From positions 1 to 64,000 of the forward strand of contig NW_005434478.1 in assembly GCF_000315625.1 (NCBI RefSeq): a stretch of DNA of 64,000 nt, read 5' to 3'. Source of the DNA: Guillardia theta CCMP2712 (Eukaryota; Cryptophyceae; Pyrenomonadales; Geminigeraceae). Positions 21,101 through 33,422 of the stretch are shown here, piece after piece. Position numbers and translations under genes: made by a program. Within the stretch, counting starts at the first letter, position 1. Every line of letters begins with the position of its first letter. The notes below the pieces were generated by a model that saw only the letters and a list, made by a program, of their open reading frames with translations, was not told the DNA's origin and did no database searches.

Positions 21101-24100
21101 CTGGAAGTCCAAATAGCAAGGTTAACGTACAAGCTTGGCTGTTCTAGAACTTTTGTTGACCAATTTCATTCAATTTGTGTAACTTTCTACAATTTTTTCT
21201 GCAAATCTAAGCAGGACTTGGATTTTTCCAAAGAACAAGAAGTGCTGTCATGGATTTTGGACGAGTTTCTCCGACGAAATATTCTTCAATCGTATGCATA
21301 CGATGTTCCCAAGTTATATCTGGCAAAGCTTCATGACTGGTATTATCGCCTACAAATGAACAGGCAGAAGGCAAACAAAAGTGAAGAGGAATCCAGCTCC
21401 GAAGAGCAGGAGGATGGTTTGGAGCATTTATACGAGGAGCTGGCAAAATGCTATTTCGTGATATTCCGTGTGAAGATAAGTAAGTCCCAGCGTATTCGGT
21501 CGATATACGATGACGTGGATGCCTTGTATAATTCGTTCTATGAAACACCTTTTACCAAAAAAAAATCGATTCCCAAAGGCTCAATTCAGGATGTCCAAGC
21601 GGAAAATTTGAGCCGACATGACTGTGTCAAGTTCTGGAAGTTTTTAGATTCCAAATTTCAACTTTCGCACGAAGCGAAACCTCGTTCGGATCTTAGGGAA
21701 GCTCTCTTGGCAGTAATTTCTATAATTGGTGAACCTCCAGAAAGTCTGTTTCGGGGCAAGGACATTGTTACAAACTATTTCAATGAGACTCCTTTCGTTG
21801 ACAAGTGTCCAGATGCTGAAGCTTTGGTTCCAGACTTCTCTAAGGTTATCTCAAAATGGAAAGAAATCACATCAGGGGTTAATGATACTGAAGAATATGA
21901 TGACGCTTTCAAAATCTATAGAGATATCTATTTTCACCTTGCTTTGTGCCTGAACAAAGCAGACAAACAAAAAGCAATAGAATTCTTCCTTAGAGATTTG
22001 TGGATATGTCCACTTAGAAAGGAAAGTTGGTCTAGACTTGCAGATTTGTATGAAGACATGATGTTCTCCCATGAAGAATATGGCATAAGGTATCTATCCC
22101 TTCGAATAATTCTTTCCTCACACCTGTATTCCTAACATTTCTTTTCAGGTGCTCCCTAACCCTTCATTACTCAATCCAGAGCCAGCAATGTCTCTGCAAT
22201 GCTCTGCTTGCGAATGCGGCTGTTATTGCTCTTGAGCCGGATAACAAAGACTCGAGGAAGGGAATCGGTGTTTTGCTTTACTTGATCACCCAGGGCTCAG
22301 CCAAGCCCCCCTTTTCTCGTCCAACTGAATGGATTCACAAGATCAGAGTGCGTGCTTATGAGGAATTCTTGATTGCGCAGAAAAATAATCGAGAAAATGA
22401 TTGGACTTGTGCTTACTACTGTGGAAAGCTCTCTTGGAAGCTTGGAAAAGTAGATGTTTGTCTAGAGCATCTGTTCCTTGCGGCTTGTGCGAATTCTGAA
22501 GATGAAACTTTGGGCGTGGAGCCGCTTTACAAACTTCATTCAACTCGAAGCAAGTTATCACTGAGCAAAGGGTGTGATCTGGATCTGCTAAGGAAGTATT
22601 CCTTGGAAATTTGCATGTCAAGAAATCTCAATGAGGGAATTAGTCGAAAATTTGGCATTGAAAAGCCCTGTGTTGATGTATCTAAACAATATGCAAAGGC
22701 ATGCAAGGAGCAAGATGAATTTCAAAATTCTGTTGGTTCTAACAAAAATTCTTCTTTGACCGATAATCAATTGTTAGTGCTAAGGGATGCTATGATTGCT
22801 ATGCGAATCGCGATAAATACAAACAAGAAATATTGTTGCTCAAGATACAGGTATCGATTGGCGTGGCTTATGAAGCAATTCATTCAAGATGACAAGCAAG
22901 AATCTGCCAATAAAGAGCTGGCAGACAACCTGAACCCAATATTCTTTAGCGATAAAGGTGACCTGCATGCAGCTGGTAATATTGAACGTAGATTGAGCAA
23001 CTATTTGAAAGACAGTGATGAAGAAAGTGTTGCGAGCTGGAGCAATTTGCACACACACATTCGACAAAAGAACAAATTAATCACGTTCCTGGGCCGTGTT
23101 TTGCGATATTCTTCTTTCTGGACTGTGGCAATTGACAAGATTGATAAACTTTTGGATTCTTTACTAAAGGAGGAGAGGATCAGATCTAAGTATGACAACA
23201 GTGTCCAAAAATCACATTCTGTCATGGACTCAATCCAAAATCTTGTGCAGAATATGTATGATATGATTGTGCAAATTTCCCTCCAAAATGATACTGAATC
23301 GTTGAACGTTTCATTTATGAAAGCTGGCAAATTGAGAGAGCTGCTTTACAACGCGGACAGAGAGATATATTCTCGTCTTCAAATAGATGTCAGTCTACAG
23401 GTTTCGAGTGCAGACAAGGCCAAGCCAGTGTTCATAGAGAGCATCGATTGCCCTGTCACCGAACTTTTCGGTTGGACCTGTAAACGTTTCTGCGAAAGCA
23501 CGAATACGCCCTACAATGAAACCGGCACCAGTTCCGGAAAAGGCGTCCTATGCACAGCTGTGGGAATCTGGAAGGGGAAAAGTTATGAGAAAAGAATCAG
23601 ACCTCCGCAATCTCAGAAAGTGCAGGAACCATCACACGCCATTCACACTGTGGAGAATAAGGAGGACCACGACACAACGAAGGGAAAAGATGCAAACTCT
23701 ACAATAACCTTGATTGAGCTGTCTGCAAGTATGGATGATTCCAAGAATTCCCCTTCGGACAAAGATGTCAGTCATGCTGACGTTGAACTAGATTCAGAAT
23801 CAAATCGTGACAAGACCAACATAAAAGACCGTAGAATGCTTGCGATCCAAGATGACAGCTCGATGCGACCAAACGCAGAGGCTAGCGGGAAAGGATGCAA
23901 CGATAACTTCGAGACACAAGACACCAATGCGATGATGGATGTTTCTGAAACGGAAAACGCAATGAATCGTTCCTTCATGGAGGAAGATTCTTCTGTTGGC
24001 CACCAAATCGACTCAGGTCAAGTGGAGGAGAAAAACATGCACGACAGTCATGTGGATTCTGAAGCCCAAGACCATGACGAGGCATCCAGAGAGAAGGCGA

Positions 24101-24405
24101 TCAGGGAGACTGATGCTGATGAAACGATCGTCATAGACGACGGCCCCGTCGACGAGGCCAACGACAAGGAGACTGAGAGTGCGGTAGATGGGTCATTGAA
24201 CAAAGACTTGGAAATCTTGCCCGACCAAGCAGGTGTGGAAGGCCGAACAGGAGAAGTACATGATGAATCCTTGACTCGATTGTCACTTCCTCAAGACGCG
24301 GAAGACTTGACTTCGATGTTCGTGCTTGCCGATGATGTGCTGTGCGAAGTTTCCATACCTTCAGGTGCATGCGGCGGAGACCAGCTAGAATTGGAAGATT
24401 TTTGA
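18186..24405 (+). CDS. CABIN1-like: CABIN1/Hir3-like TPR protein with PHD finger (HIRA histone chaperone complex subunit)
   Basis: Six exons join in phase: 18186-18332, 18488-18703, 18746-20080, 20131-20924, 20971-22089 and 22149-24405, giving 1955 residues. The N-terminal TPR region follows CABIN1 closely: [71 protein letters not shown]. An inserted PHD zinc finger lies near residues 328-378 ([33 protein letters not shown]), which animal CABIN1 lacks. The long helical middle ([31 protein letters not shown]) and [12 protein letters not shown] regions are typical of Hir3/CABIN1 scaffolds. The tail from residue ~1660 is acidic and disordered ([12 protein letters not shown]). The expected role is as scaffold of the HIRA H3.3 chaperone. 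PHD binding of H3K4 methylation is plausible but unproven. Confidence 0.85.
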
Positions 24406-24444
24406 ACATGATAAACGAAAATCCCTCTTCAACAATGTAGATCT

Positions 24445-26368
<1,924 letters not shown>

Positions 26369-26389
26369 TTCGGAGCCACAAACTTTTGT

Positions 26390-26550
26390 TGTACCCTACC
26401 TCTGTGGAATACCGATGGTACCACCCCACGTTTCTACAAGGAAAGGACCCCCTCCCCCTATATGGTGCGCATACGAGATGTTTTAAGATCTTACTCAAAG
26501 TTAAGTTAAAAATCAGTACAAGGACAATCAGGAGAGTAGAGGCTTTGACG
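26390..26550 (-). repeat. short C-rich patch plus dispersed repeat core, copy 3
   Basis: Just upstream of the AAA gene start lies CCACCCCACG and CCCCCTCCCCC-type sequence (26408-26460). It is followed at 26487-26547 by the shared core in inverted orientation (TTACTCAAAGTTAAGTTAAA, ATCAGTACAAGGACAATCAGG). This copy lacks the flanking GC island. It is placed as if inserted in the promoter of the minus-strand gene. Confidence 0.6.
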
Positions 26551-27566
26551 TTCATTCGTTGCTGTTTTTGTCGAGTATGAGCTCTGATCGTGGTAGAAAA
26601 ACAACAAATTTCAGCATTTTGACTGAGTTTTGGCAATCCAACAAGCACTTGCACGCATTGGAACTGAACCGTATTCACGTTGGCGCACAAGCATTGACGT
26701 ACGCCACAAACAAATGTGCAGCAAATTTCGCGACGTATAGGAGATTCACTGTCAATACACGTCAGATCAAGCATATTAGGCTATGGGGCGATACAAATCA
26801 TGTTTTCTCAGACAAAAAGAACGACGGAATGTTCGATATCAGAACAATGATCAATGGGTGGAAATTCAAATCGAAACGCAAATATTAGAAACAAACTGTT
26901 TTGGATTTCATCAATTACCATAGAATCATCCTCGGACTACAAGGTACAAATGACATGGTCACTTGGTCACGTGAACGATTGAGTATGAACTCAACAGTCA
27001 CAAAGGAAACAGACGAAAGGACTTTGCGATGATCGATAACCACATGGTGCGGGCAACGTTATACACCAACATTATATGCTTTTGTTTTTTTAACACAAGG
27101 ATGGTGGACACAAAAGAGACAGTTTGGCTCCGATCAATAGTATACGTCGTCAGTTCGTCACAATTGACATCCACGTACTGTACGGTATGATGCGTGACGG
27201 GATGATTATTCAAGAATCATGGGACCTATTCCACTTCAATGTAGAAATAAGTGACGGATCTTCATGAGATTCCGAAAGGCCAGTGAAACAACAAGGACAA
27301 TCTCGAACAATCGAGCAGGTAGAGACTCAGACAGTGATTGCTTTATATCGATTGATCCAGGGCGAATCGTTTTGAAATGCGGGGTCGAGGTTGCCGATTG
27401 ACAAGAAAAGAGTCAGATAAAGAGATATCGTTTTACTCGCAAACAATACTACCATGAGTCGCATATTTCACTGAACCAGAAGAAGATTGAAGCTGAACTT
27501 CCCCGGTTGACACAAACGGCACTCCCCTCCCGCACCGTTCGAGCCCGATGAGCAATGGGTATACGT
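26551..27566. other. spacer with no recognised gene
   Basis: There is an open frame at about 26578-26888 (+), with RIHVGAQALTYATNKCAANF near its middle, and another of 71 codons at 26998-27213 (-). Neither matches a family I know. Neither has an intron context or a strong start, so both are left uncalled. The region leads into LTR-like DNA. Confidence 0.35.
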
Positions 27567-28092
27567 TGTTGTCCCGATCTATCAGAGCTCATAGGATAGC
27601 GAGCCCAACACAGGAGTGGTCAACACTCGAAATGTGGACAGCACACAAGGATAGCCTCTACAACTATCCAGACGAAAGACAGTGATTCTCTAACGGCTAC
27701 TTTGGTTCAGAAGTCGGACCCCTCCGGGACGGTTTCCCTATCAAGCACCGGTGGAGCTCTCCTTTCTGGTAGAAACAAGAACAGGAGCAGCGCATGGACC
27801 AAAGGGGCCATAGCGACGGCACGAGGCAGGAAGACTCGTGCAAGCGAGGACCACTACCCCTGGGACTCCCACAGGGCTATAAAAGGATCAAGATCTTCAT
27901 CTCTAGGTGGTCTGTCTTCCCTCCCTCTGTGTACCACGCATTTCACTGTGTTGGTGTGGTTGCTGCAATAAAGCTTGATAATACTGTCTAGCACCATCTG
28001 TGTGATCCAGCGGAGGTTCTTTGAGCATTCGCTTGGCTAGTGTGCAACCCGTAAAGCTTCGGGGTGTAACATAAATTGGTAGCGAAGGTTGG
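27567..28092 (+). mobile_element. LTR retrotransposon remnant: one LTR plus primer-binding site
   Basis: The proposed LTR runs from TGTTGTCCC (27567) to GTGTAACA (ends 28071), so it begins TGTT and ends AACA as LTRs do. It contains a TATA box (CTATAAAAGG near 27878) and, about 90 bases on, a polyadenylation signal (AATAAA at 27968), the expected U3-R-U5 order. Five bases after the end, 28077-28092 reads TGGTAGCGAAGGTTGG. This matches at about 13 of 16 positions the complement of the 3' end of eukaryotic initiator tRNA-Met, the commonest LTR primer. No gag or pol frame and no second LTR are visible in the window, so it is a truncated copy. The left boundary is approximate and no target-site duplication was found. 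Confidence 0.6.
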
Positions 28093-28458
28093 TTGGAGCA
28101 GGTTGGAGCAGGTCAGGTGTGCCGTCTCCATCGGAGTCCACCTTGCGGGGGCTCACGGACCATTTCTTGGATAGGTAGAGATTCACAGACACAAGATCTG
28201 CTGGATATACCCCTCGAAGAGGCTCCCGACCTCTAGATAGCCATCCCCCGTGGAGGCTGCCTGGGAGAGCTGGGTGCCATCCCCGGGCTTCCTGTCCACA
28301 TACACCGTGCTGTACCCCAGTAAATCCCTGTACCCGCAGATGATCTGGTGGTTTGCCGTGAACTTCCGTTACAGCAAGAGGAAATGCCAACACGACACTG
28401 AGTGACCGTTCATACCGGCTAATTTCGATGGCCTATACTTCTATCACAGCAAGAGGAA
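28093..28458 (-). other. coding-like gene fragment of unknown family beside the LTR
   Basis: On the minus strand, about 28205-28390 gives a coding-like stretch without stops. It has YSTVYVDRKPGDGTQLSQA and TGDGYLEVGSLFEGYIQQI, then a stop. Closer to the LTR a second frame reads KVDSDGDGTPDLLQPAP, a calcium-loop-like DxDxDG pattern. It looks like part of a host or element gene trapped between the LTR and the nuclease remnant. I do not recognise it. A 16-base direct repeat (ACAGCAAGAGGAAATG) occurs at 28371-28386 and 28446-28461. Confidence 0.3.
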
Positions 28459-28918
28459 ATGGGGGATGGCAAGGATGACTACATTCACAAGAGGCAGGCT
28501 GTCGACCATTTCTTTGAAAAAATGAAGCGAAGAAGGAAGGGTTTGTCTGAACCAATAATCGCATACGGGGGGCATCTTTCAGTGCTAGTGGAAGGAATGA
28601 AAAGGCCGTACCTGTCAAATGGATCAAACAACGTTGCCGCAAAACTTTGAAGCGAGTTTTTGATGTTGATGAGAGACATACGACAGCAAACTGTCATCGA
28701 TGTGGTACAAAACTACAAGATTTCAGACGCGTCCCGGTCCTCTGGGGTGGTGTATTTCATCTCAAGAGACGGGCCAGGTGAGAGGGTTGAAATGATGTGA
28801 GTCCACCAAATGTTTCAAAACTCGCTTTGTATCTCGTGACATCAATGCTGCACTGAATATTCTTTCTCGATACCAAGGGACAGAGAAAGAGACTTTCATG
28901 TGTGGACATCGTCACTGA
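28459..28918 (+). pseudogene. decayed Fanzor/TnpB-like RNA-guided nuclease, C-terminal part
   Basis: The C-terminal half of an OrfB/TnpB/Fanzor protein is recognisable across shifted frames. The upstream segment (28459 to about 28610) reads HKRQAVDHFFEKMKRRRKG and IIAYGGHLSVLVEGMKR. After a frameshift near 28610 come PVKWIKQRCRKTLKRVFDVD and ERHTTANCHRCGTKLQDF, with the first CxxC of a zinc ribbon at 28692-28703. After a second shift near 28778 and a TGA at 28793-28795 come CESTKCFKTRF (second Cys pair) and RDINAALNIL (28835-28864). The last matches the family's RuvC-III signature DRDxNAAxNI. No N-terminal half is visible. Unless unrecognised introns restore the frame, this is a dead copy. 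Known family activity is RNA-guided DNA cleavage; functional Fanzors have been reported from protists, including a cryptophyte. Confidence 0.7.
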
Positions 28919-29166
28919 ACTTCCGGTGCTATACATTGTACGAGCACGCGCGATAAGGAGGACTTGAGTCAAAAGAGTTTTCCGAATAACCCCGTCGACA
29001 TGTCAAAGATTTGTATTTCTGAAATCATTTTTCAAAATATTCATCGTTGTCGATTCAAGGTTGTAAAAGTCGCCTACGCGCCTCTACACTATCACGAGTT
29101 TAACCCTTCCACTGACGAACACTTGTTTTCAGATGGAATTTTTGTTTGTTTCAAACCGTAACTATC
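28919..29166. other. spacer after the nuclease remnant
   Basis: No gene is recognised. This interval would be the place to look for the guide-RNA (omega RNA-like) end and the right end of the nuclease-bearing element. No clear inverted repeat was seen by eye. Confidence 0.3.
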
Positions 29167-32100
29167 TTAACTCTTAATCTCTTCCTCGCCATTTGAAAGC
29201 GAAACCTCTTGTTCTTCTGTCTCGACATCGTCGTTGGACAATGTGATGATGTCTTCTGAAAGTATGGGCTGCTTGACAAGCTCTGGCCCTGCAGACTTGA
29301 AAACAAACTCCTGTCCAAAGATGCAATGTGAGCGCAAGAGCATGTGACGGAGCTCAGAGCGCACCGGGATCTCAATCGTGATAATGGTCGCTTCTTCTGT
29401 TCCACATACCAAGCTTCGCTTCGATTCATCATAACAAAAGCACCTTGAAGAGGAACCGCTAGTCAGCTGCACAGAAGGAAACAAAATAACGGAGCAAGAG
29501 AATGAGGGCACGTGATGTCGTTGTCTTCGTGTTTGATCTGCCAGAGAACTTCTGCTTTAGTGTAGTTCCAAAGTTTCAACTCGTTGTCCACAGACAGGGA
29601 GACCAGGAAGCCCTCAGTTTCCATGATGAGCATCTTGCGAATCGAGTCTGAGTGTCCATTGCTTGACTCGCCCAGCACTCTGCAAGCGATTCACTTTGGC
29701 TGCAGAGCAGGCGAGAAAGAGAACCTGATCAGCAGATTCCCTGACATGTCCCAAATCTTGATCGAATGGTCGTCTGAGCCCGTGAAGAGAAAGTTCCCGT
29801 CTATGGCCATGCACCTTCATCAGCATCGTGAGGCATAAAGTGCATAAATATCCCAACAGCAAGTGCATACGAGATAGAATCTCTATGGCACAGATGCTTG
29901 ACATCAATGCTTTCATACGAATCGAGCTGTTCGCTAGAGTTGAGCGCTTGATAATCAACAACAGACGTACCATGCAGGCAAGCTCAAGCTCTTGCCGATC
30001 GCTCACATGCCATACTTTAATCGTGAGATCATTGCCGGCAGAGGCAAGCAAGCCCTGAGGATATTTGTGCGGGTTGACGAAGGCAGGCATGTATGCGCAG
30101 CAGAGAACTTCGGAGGTGTGAGCCTTGGTCTTGCCAACTGCGGCATGCAGGTAAACTCAAGATGGTCCCAATGAGTCAGAGGGGCATCACGAGGGGATTA
30201 CCTTGAATGAGTTTCTTCACGGATAGCTCCGAGCTCGACGCTTTCGCTTTCGCTTTCTCAATCTCATCCGCAGTGAACAGCAGGGACTTGGACTTGACGT
30301 TTTGAACTTCCCAGGTGAGGACCTGATGCGCAATAGGGTTCACAAAGAGCAGTAGCACCGATCACTTACATCTCCATCAAATCCACAGGAGAAGAGAAAG
30401 TCTCGTCCAGAAGGATCGCTCTGCTCACCGTCAGTTGGCAACAACTACAAGACTCGGCTGATCTCGCCTGTGTTTTCCCCGTCCAGGCCGATGTTATCGC
30501 CGTGACGGAGTTGGAGTGACCAGGAGTGAAGGAATGCTGACCGTTGTCAAGATTCCAGATCCTCAAACTGCCATCGTCGTTTCCTGCCAGGTCCAAGGAT
30601 TACACAACGAGTTGTGATAATGAGGTCAACATTTCGAGTGCAAAACTCTCTTGGTTCACCTGTTACGAGGCTCCCGATCCTTTCAATGATGGCAAAAGCA
30701 GAGATTTCCGTCTTTCTTGTTTCTCTGACCATATTGCTGCAGAGACACGTAAACGCAAAACTTCTTCGCGCATTCAAATCACTCACTTGCACTGCATGTT
30801 GATGGGATCCCAAACGCGTATCGTGTTGTCAAGTGCGCATGAGTGCAAGACATTATTTTGACCATAAATGTTGTCCTGAAATACTGGTGAGATCTGCAAA
30901 GGATGAGGAGATCTCTGCACTTTGCCAGGAGGTAAGTATCCAATACCGATCAGTGGCCCCTCGTGACCCTTCAGAGACACATGTTTGATTCCCCTTGCGA
31001 TGTAGAAGGATTCAACTTTGGATGGGCCTTGCACATAGATCTGATCTTATGCGTCACTCTTAGATCCAACGATCATCTGTCTGACCTCTGATCCCGACGG
31101 AGTGCAGTAAATGTTCAATATGGGCTCGGAGGTGATCTTGAAGCAAGCGAATCAGTCACTCATACATATGGGGTTCTCGCAAACCTGCTCCATGTAGATC
31201 TTGTTTTCCGAAATCCAGTTCCAGATGTGCAGGATTCCCAAATCATCTCCCAGCATGATGTCCTATAGCAAAATAACATGTCAGAGCAGATTGACAAGTA
31301 TGGACGTGGCACATCCGATACCTGTGTAGCTGTATTCACGCAGATACAGTTAAATCGCATCATTTTGTTCTCCACCCCATATCCGATTCTGTTTTCTTCC
31401 TTGAACGACTGCGACTCCATGTAAGCTCTTACAACATACAGACTCTTTACCTTGCGAGGTGTGCCTGAAGCGATCTCCCAAACCTTGATAGTCGTGTCGT
31501 TGCTGATACTAAACAAAACGCCTTCGTGGATCTCTGCTACGAGAGCAAGGATGCCGAGCTGAAACCGGACTCATCGAAACGAAAGAGAGACTATAAGACC
31601 CAACCTGATGTCCCACCTTCTTGTTATGAAACTTGCTAGGGTTGCTATCTACAATCCCATCCTGAGCTTCAGAGTCGAACTTCAGTTTCCTGATCTCTCC
31701 CTCACTGTCTCCGATGTACAACTCTCCCTGGTTCATCCTCGTGGACACGAAGAGAAGAGTGTTAGGCCAGATCTTCATATCCAACACCCGCATTTTGACG
31801 TAGAACGGGTACAACATCATCTCCCGCCCATCCGCGTTCTTCCATACAATCAAAGTCTTGTCTGTGCTCCCGCTGATCATCAGCCCCGGCGAGTTTCCTG
31901 TCTCTGCATGTTCAGGAGCGTCGAGCGGTGAGAGGGAGCATCTCACCTATCTGAGCAGCGAAGGCGATGTCAGTGACGGTGCCACCATGCCCTGTGAACG
32001 TTTGTCGCAAGACTGCCTGCCTCTCGTTCTCAAAGATATCCCACAGCTTGATGGTGCGGTCTGCGGATCCTGTATACAGGTAGTCTGTCTTGGGCTGCAT

Positions 32101-32466
32101 CTTCAGCACGGTGACATGCGCCTTGTGGAACACGTTGGTCATCTCCGAGCTTCGCTGGTCGTCTCTCTTCGGCCACCATGGCTTGATCGCTTCCACCCCG
32201 TTGCTGCTCAAGTCCTTAGTCTCGAACACCGACCGTTGCTTCCGCCATATGTGGATGGAGCCCGAGGTATGCCCGCAGATCAAGGCGCTCCTGTATGGCT
32301 TGTTCTCGAACTGCAGGCACAGCATGGATGTGAAGCCGGCATGCTGACTCCTGCCATGATCCTTCTGCCCTGGTCCTGACGACCTCTTGCCCAACTTCTC
32401 CCAGACGTTGGTCGACGACCCCGCGAACCTCTCGAGGTCATACACGTTGATCGGCCGGAGCTCCAT
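29167..32466 (-). CDS. WD40 repeat protein (multi-exon, probably two beta-propellers)
   Basis: This is a minus-strand gene from ATG 32464-32466 (MELRPINVYDLERFAG) to TAA 29167. Many WD40 blades can be read through short introns: SALICGHTSGSIHIWRK, YLYTGSADRTIKLWDIF, LMISGSTDKTLIVWKN, MFSISNDTTIKVWEIASGT, NNVLHSCALDNTIRVWD, DLAGNDDGSLRIWNLDNG, LASAGNDLTIKVWHVSDRQ, and FLVSLSVDNELKLWNYTKAE. That suggests at least ten blades. The C-terminus is an acidic tail (SNDDVETEEQEVSLSNGEEE). WD40 propellers act as scaffolds. No additional domain identifies the complex it belongs to, so function is unassigned. The start codon faces a divergent coiled-coil gene 133 bp away. Confidence 0.8.
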
Positions 32467-32599
32467 CTCCTCTCCTCCGTCTTAGCGTCTCATCGCCAAC
32501 TCTCGCAAGCGTCGCAAGCACATGCTGCCTTCTGTGCCTGCCCTGCTTGAACACATTTTTCCCTGGCGTTTTTTCAGTCAACGCAACAGCTCGGCAGCT
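32467..32599. promoter_or_regulatory. short shared spacer between divergent genes
   Basis: Only 133 bp separate the ATG of the minus-strand WD40 gene (32466) from the ATG of the plus-strand coiled-coil gene (32600). Both 5' untranslated regions and core promoters must lie here, or overlap, so a bidirectional promoter is likely. No TATA box is evident. It is the only short divergent spacer in the window. Confidence 0.5.
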
Positions 32600-33265
32600 A
32601 TGCAGGAGGAGGAGTCGCGGAGGATCGACGGGTCGGGGCACGTGGACGACGGGATCCACCTGCTTGAGAGCGCGGGGACAACCCGATCGCCGCATGCTGA
32701 GCTGAGTGAGGACGAGCTTGACATGGAGGACATGGAGGACCCGGAGGGAACCATCACCGAGCTGATGGAGCGACTAAATCAAGGTGCGTAGGAGGCGTCG
32801 GTTCCTTCCATGCTCTTGTGCCTTGTACCTCTCACGAACTTGCGATGCGATCAAGAATTTGTGACATGTGCTGCTCATGCTTGCCGTCTTTGCTGTTTTG
32901 GTGACGCTTGCTGCTTTTTGACGTTCGGGTTTGTTGCAACAGTGATGTCTGCTCTGAGTGAGACGGAGGAGGAGAACGCAAGGCTTCAGGATGAGATCCA
33001 ACACCTTCTCGACGAGCAAGATGAGCAGCAGGAGCTTCGAACAGAACTGGGCGAGCAGCTTCTTGAACGAAGAGACCTCATGGCCAAGATTGCTGCTCAG
33101 GCTCGAGCGGACAACGACGACAGCGAAGGCTTCTTGAAGCGCATGAAGGAGCTGATGGAAGAATCAGACAGAGAGAAGCAAGACTTCAAGCAGCAGATGG
33201 AACGTCTAGACCAGCAGCTCGCAGAGCTCACGGACGATGAAAGCGGCGGGATGGGTGCGAAATGA
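32600..33265 (+). CDS. small acidic coiled-coil protein (two exons)
   Basis: The start is ATG 32600 (MQEEESRRIDGSGHVDDG). One intron of about 158 nt runs from the GTGCGT donor at 32784 to the AACAG acceptor near 32941, after which NQVMSALSETEEENARLQDE reads in frame. The protein has roughly 168 residues. The first exon is acidic (SEDELDMEDMEDPEGT). The second is almost entirely heptad-like coiled coil (EQDEQQELRTELGEQLLERR, RMKELMEESDREKQDFKQQM), ending DDESGGMGAK before TGA. No catalytic motif is present. It could be a tethering or cytoskeletal adaptor. It is divergent with the WD40 gene, hinting at co-expression only. Confidence 0.65.
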
Positions 33266-33422
33266 GCTTGTAGTCTTTTCTCTGTCAGGTTGTTTTTTCC
33301 CCATTTACATAGACAAAAGACGTTTGAAGGAAGTTATGGTATCAGTTTGTCTGACTCTTTCGGCGGCTCATCGTTGTCCGCCGCTTCCAGCACCTGTCCA
33401 TCTGTTATGTTTGTACGAGAGA

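Noticed and set aside
26998-27213. 71-codon minus-strand frame
   Set aside because: No recognisable domain and no supporting splice signals; length is within chance for this composition.
27567-28092. Host gene promoter (TATA box with polyadenylation signal close by)
   Set aside because: The TATA-to-AATAAA distance of about 90 bp with TGTT/AACA ends and an initiator-tRNA-like PBS right after fits an LTR better than a gene.
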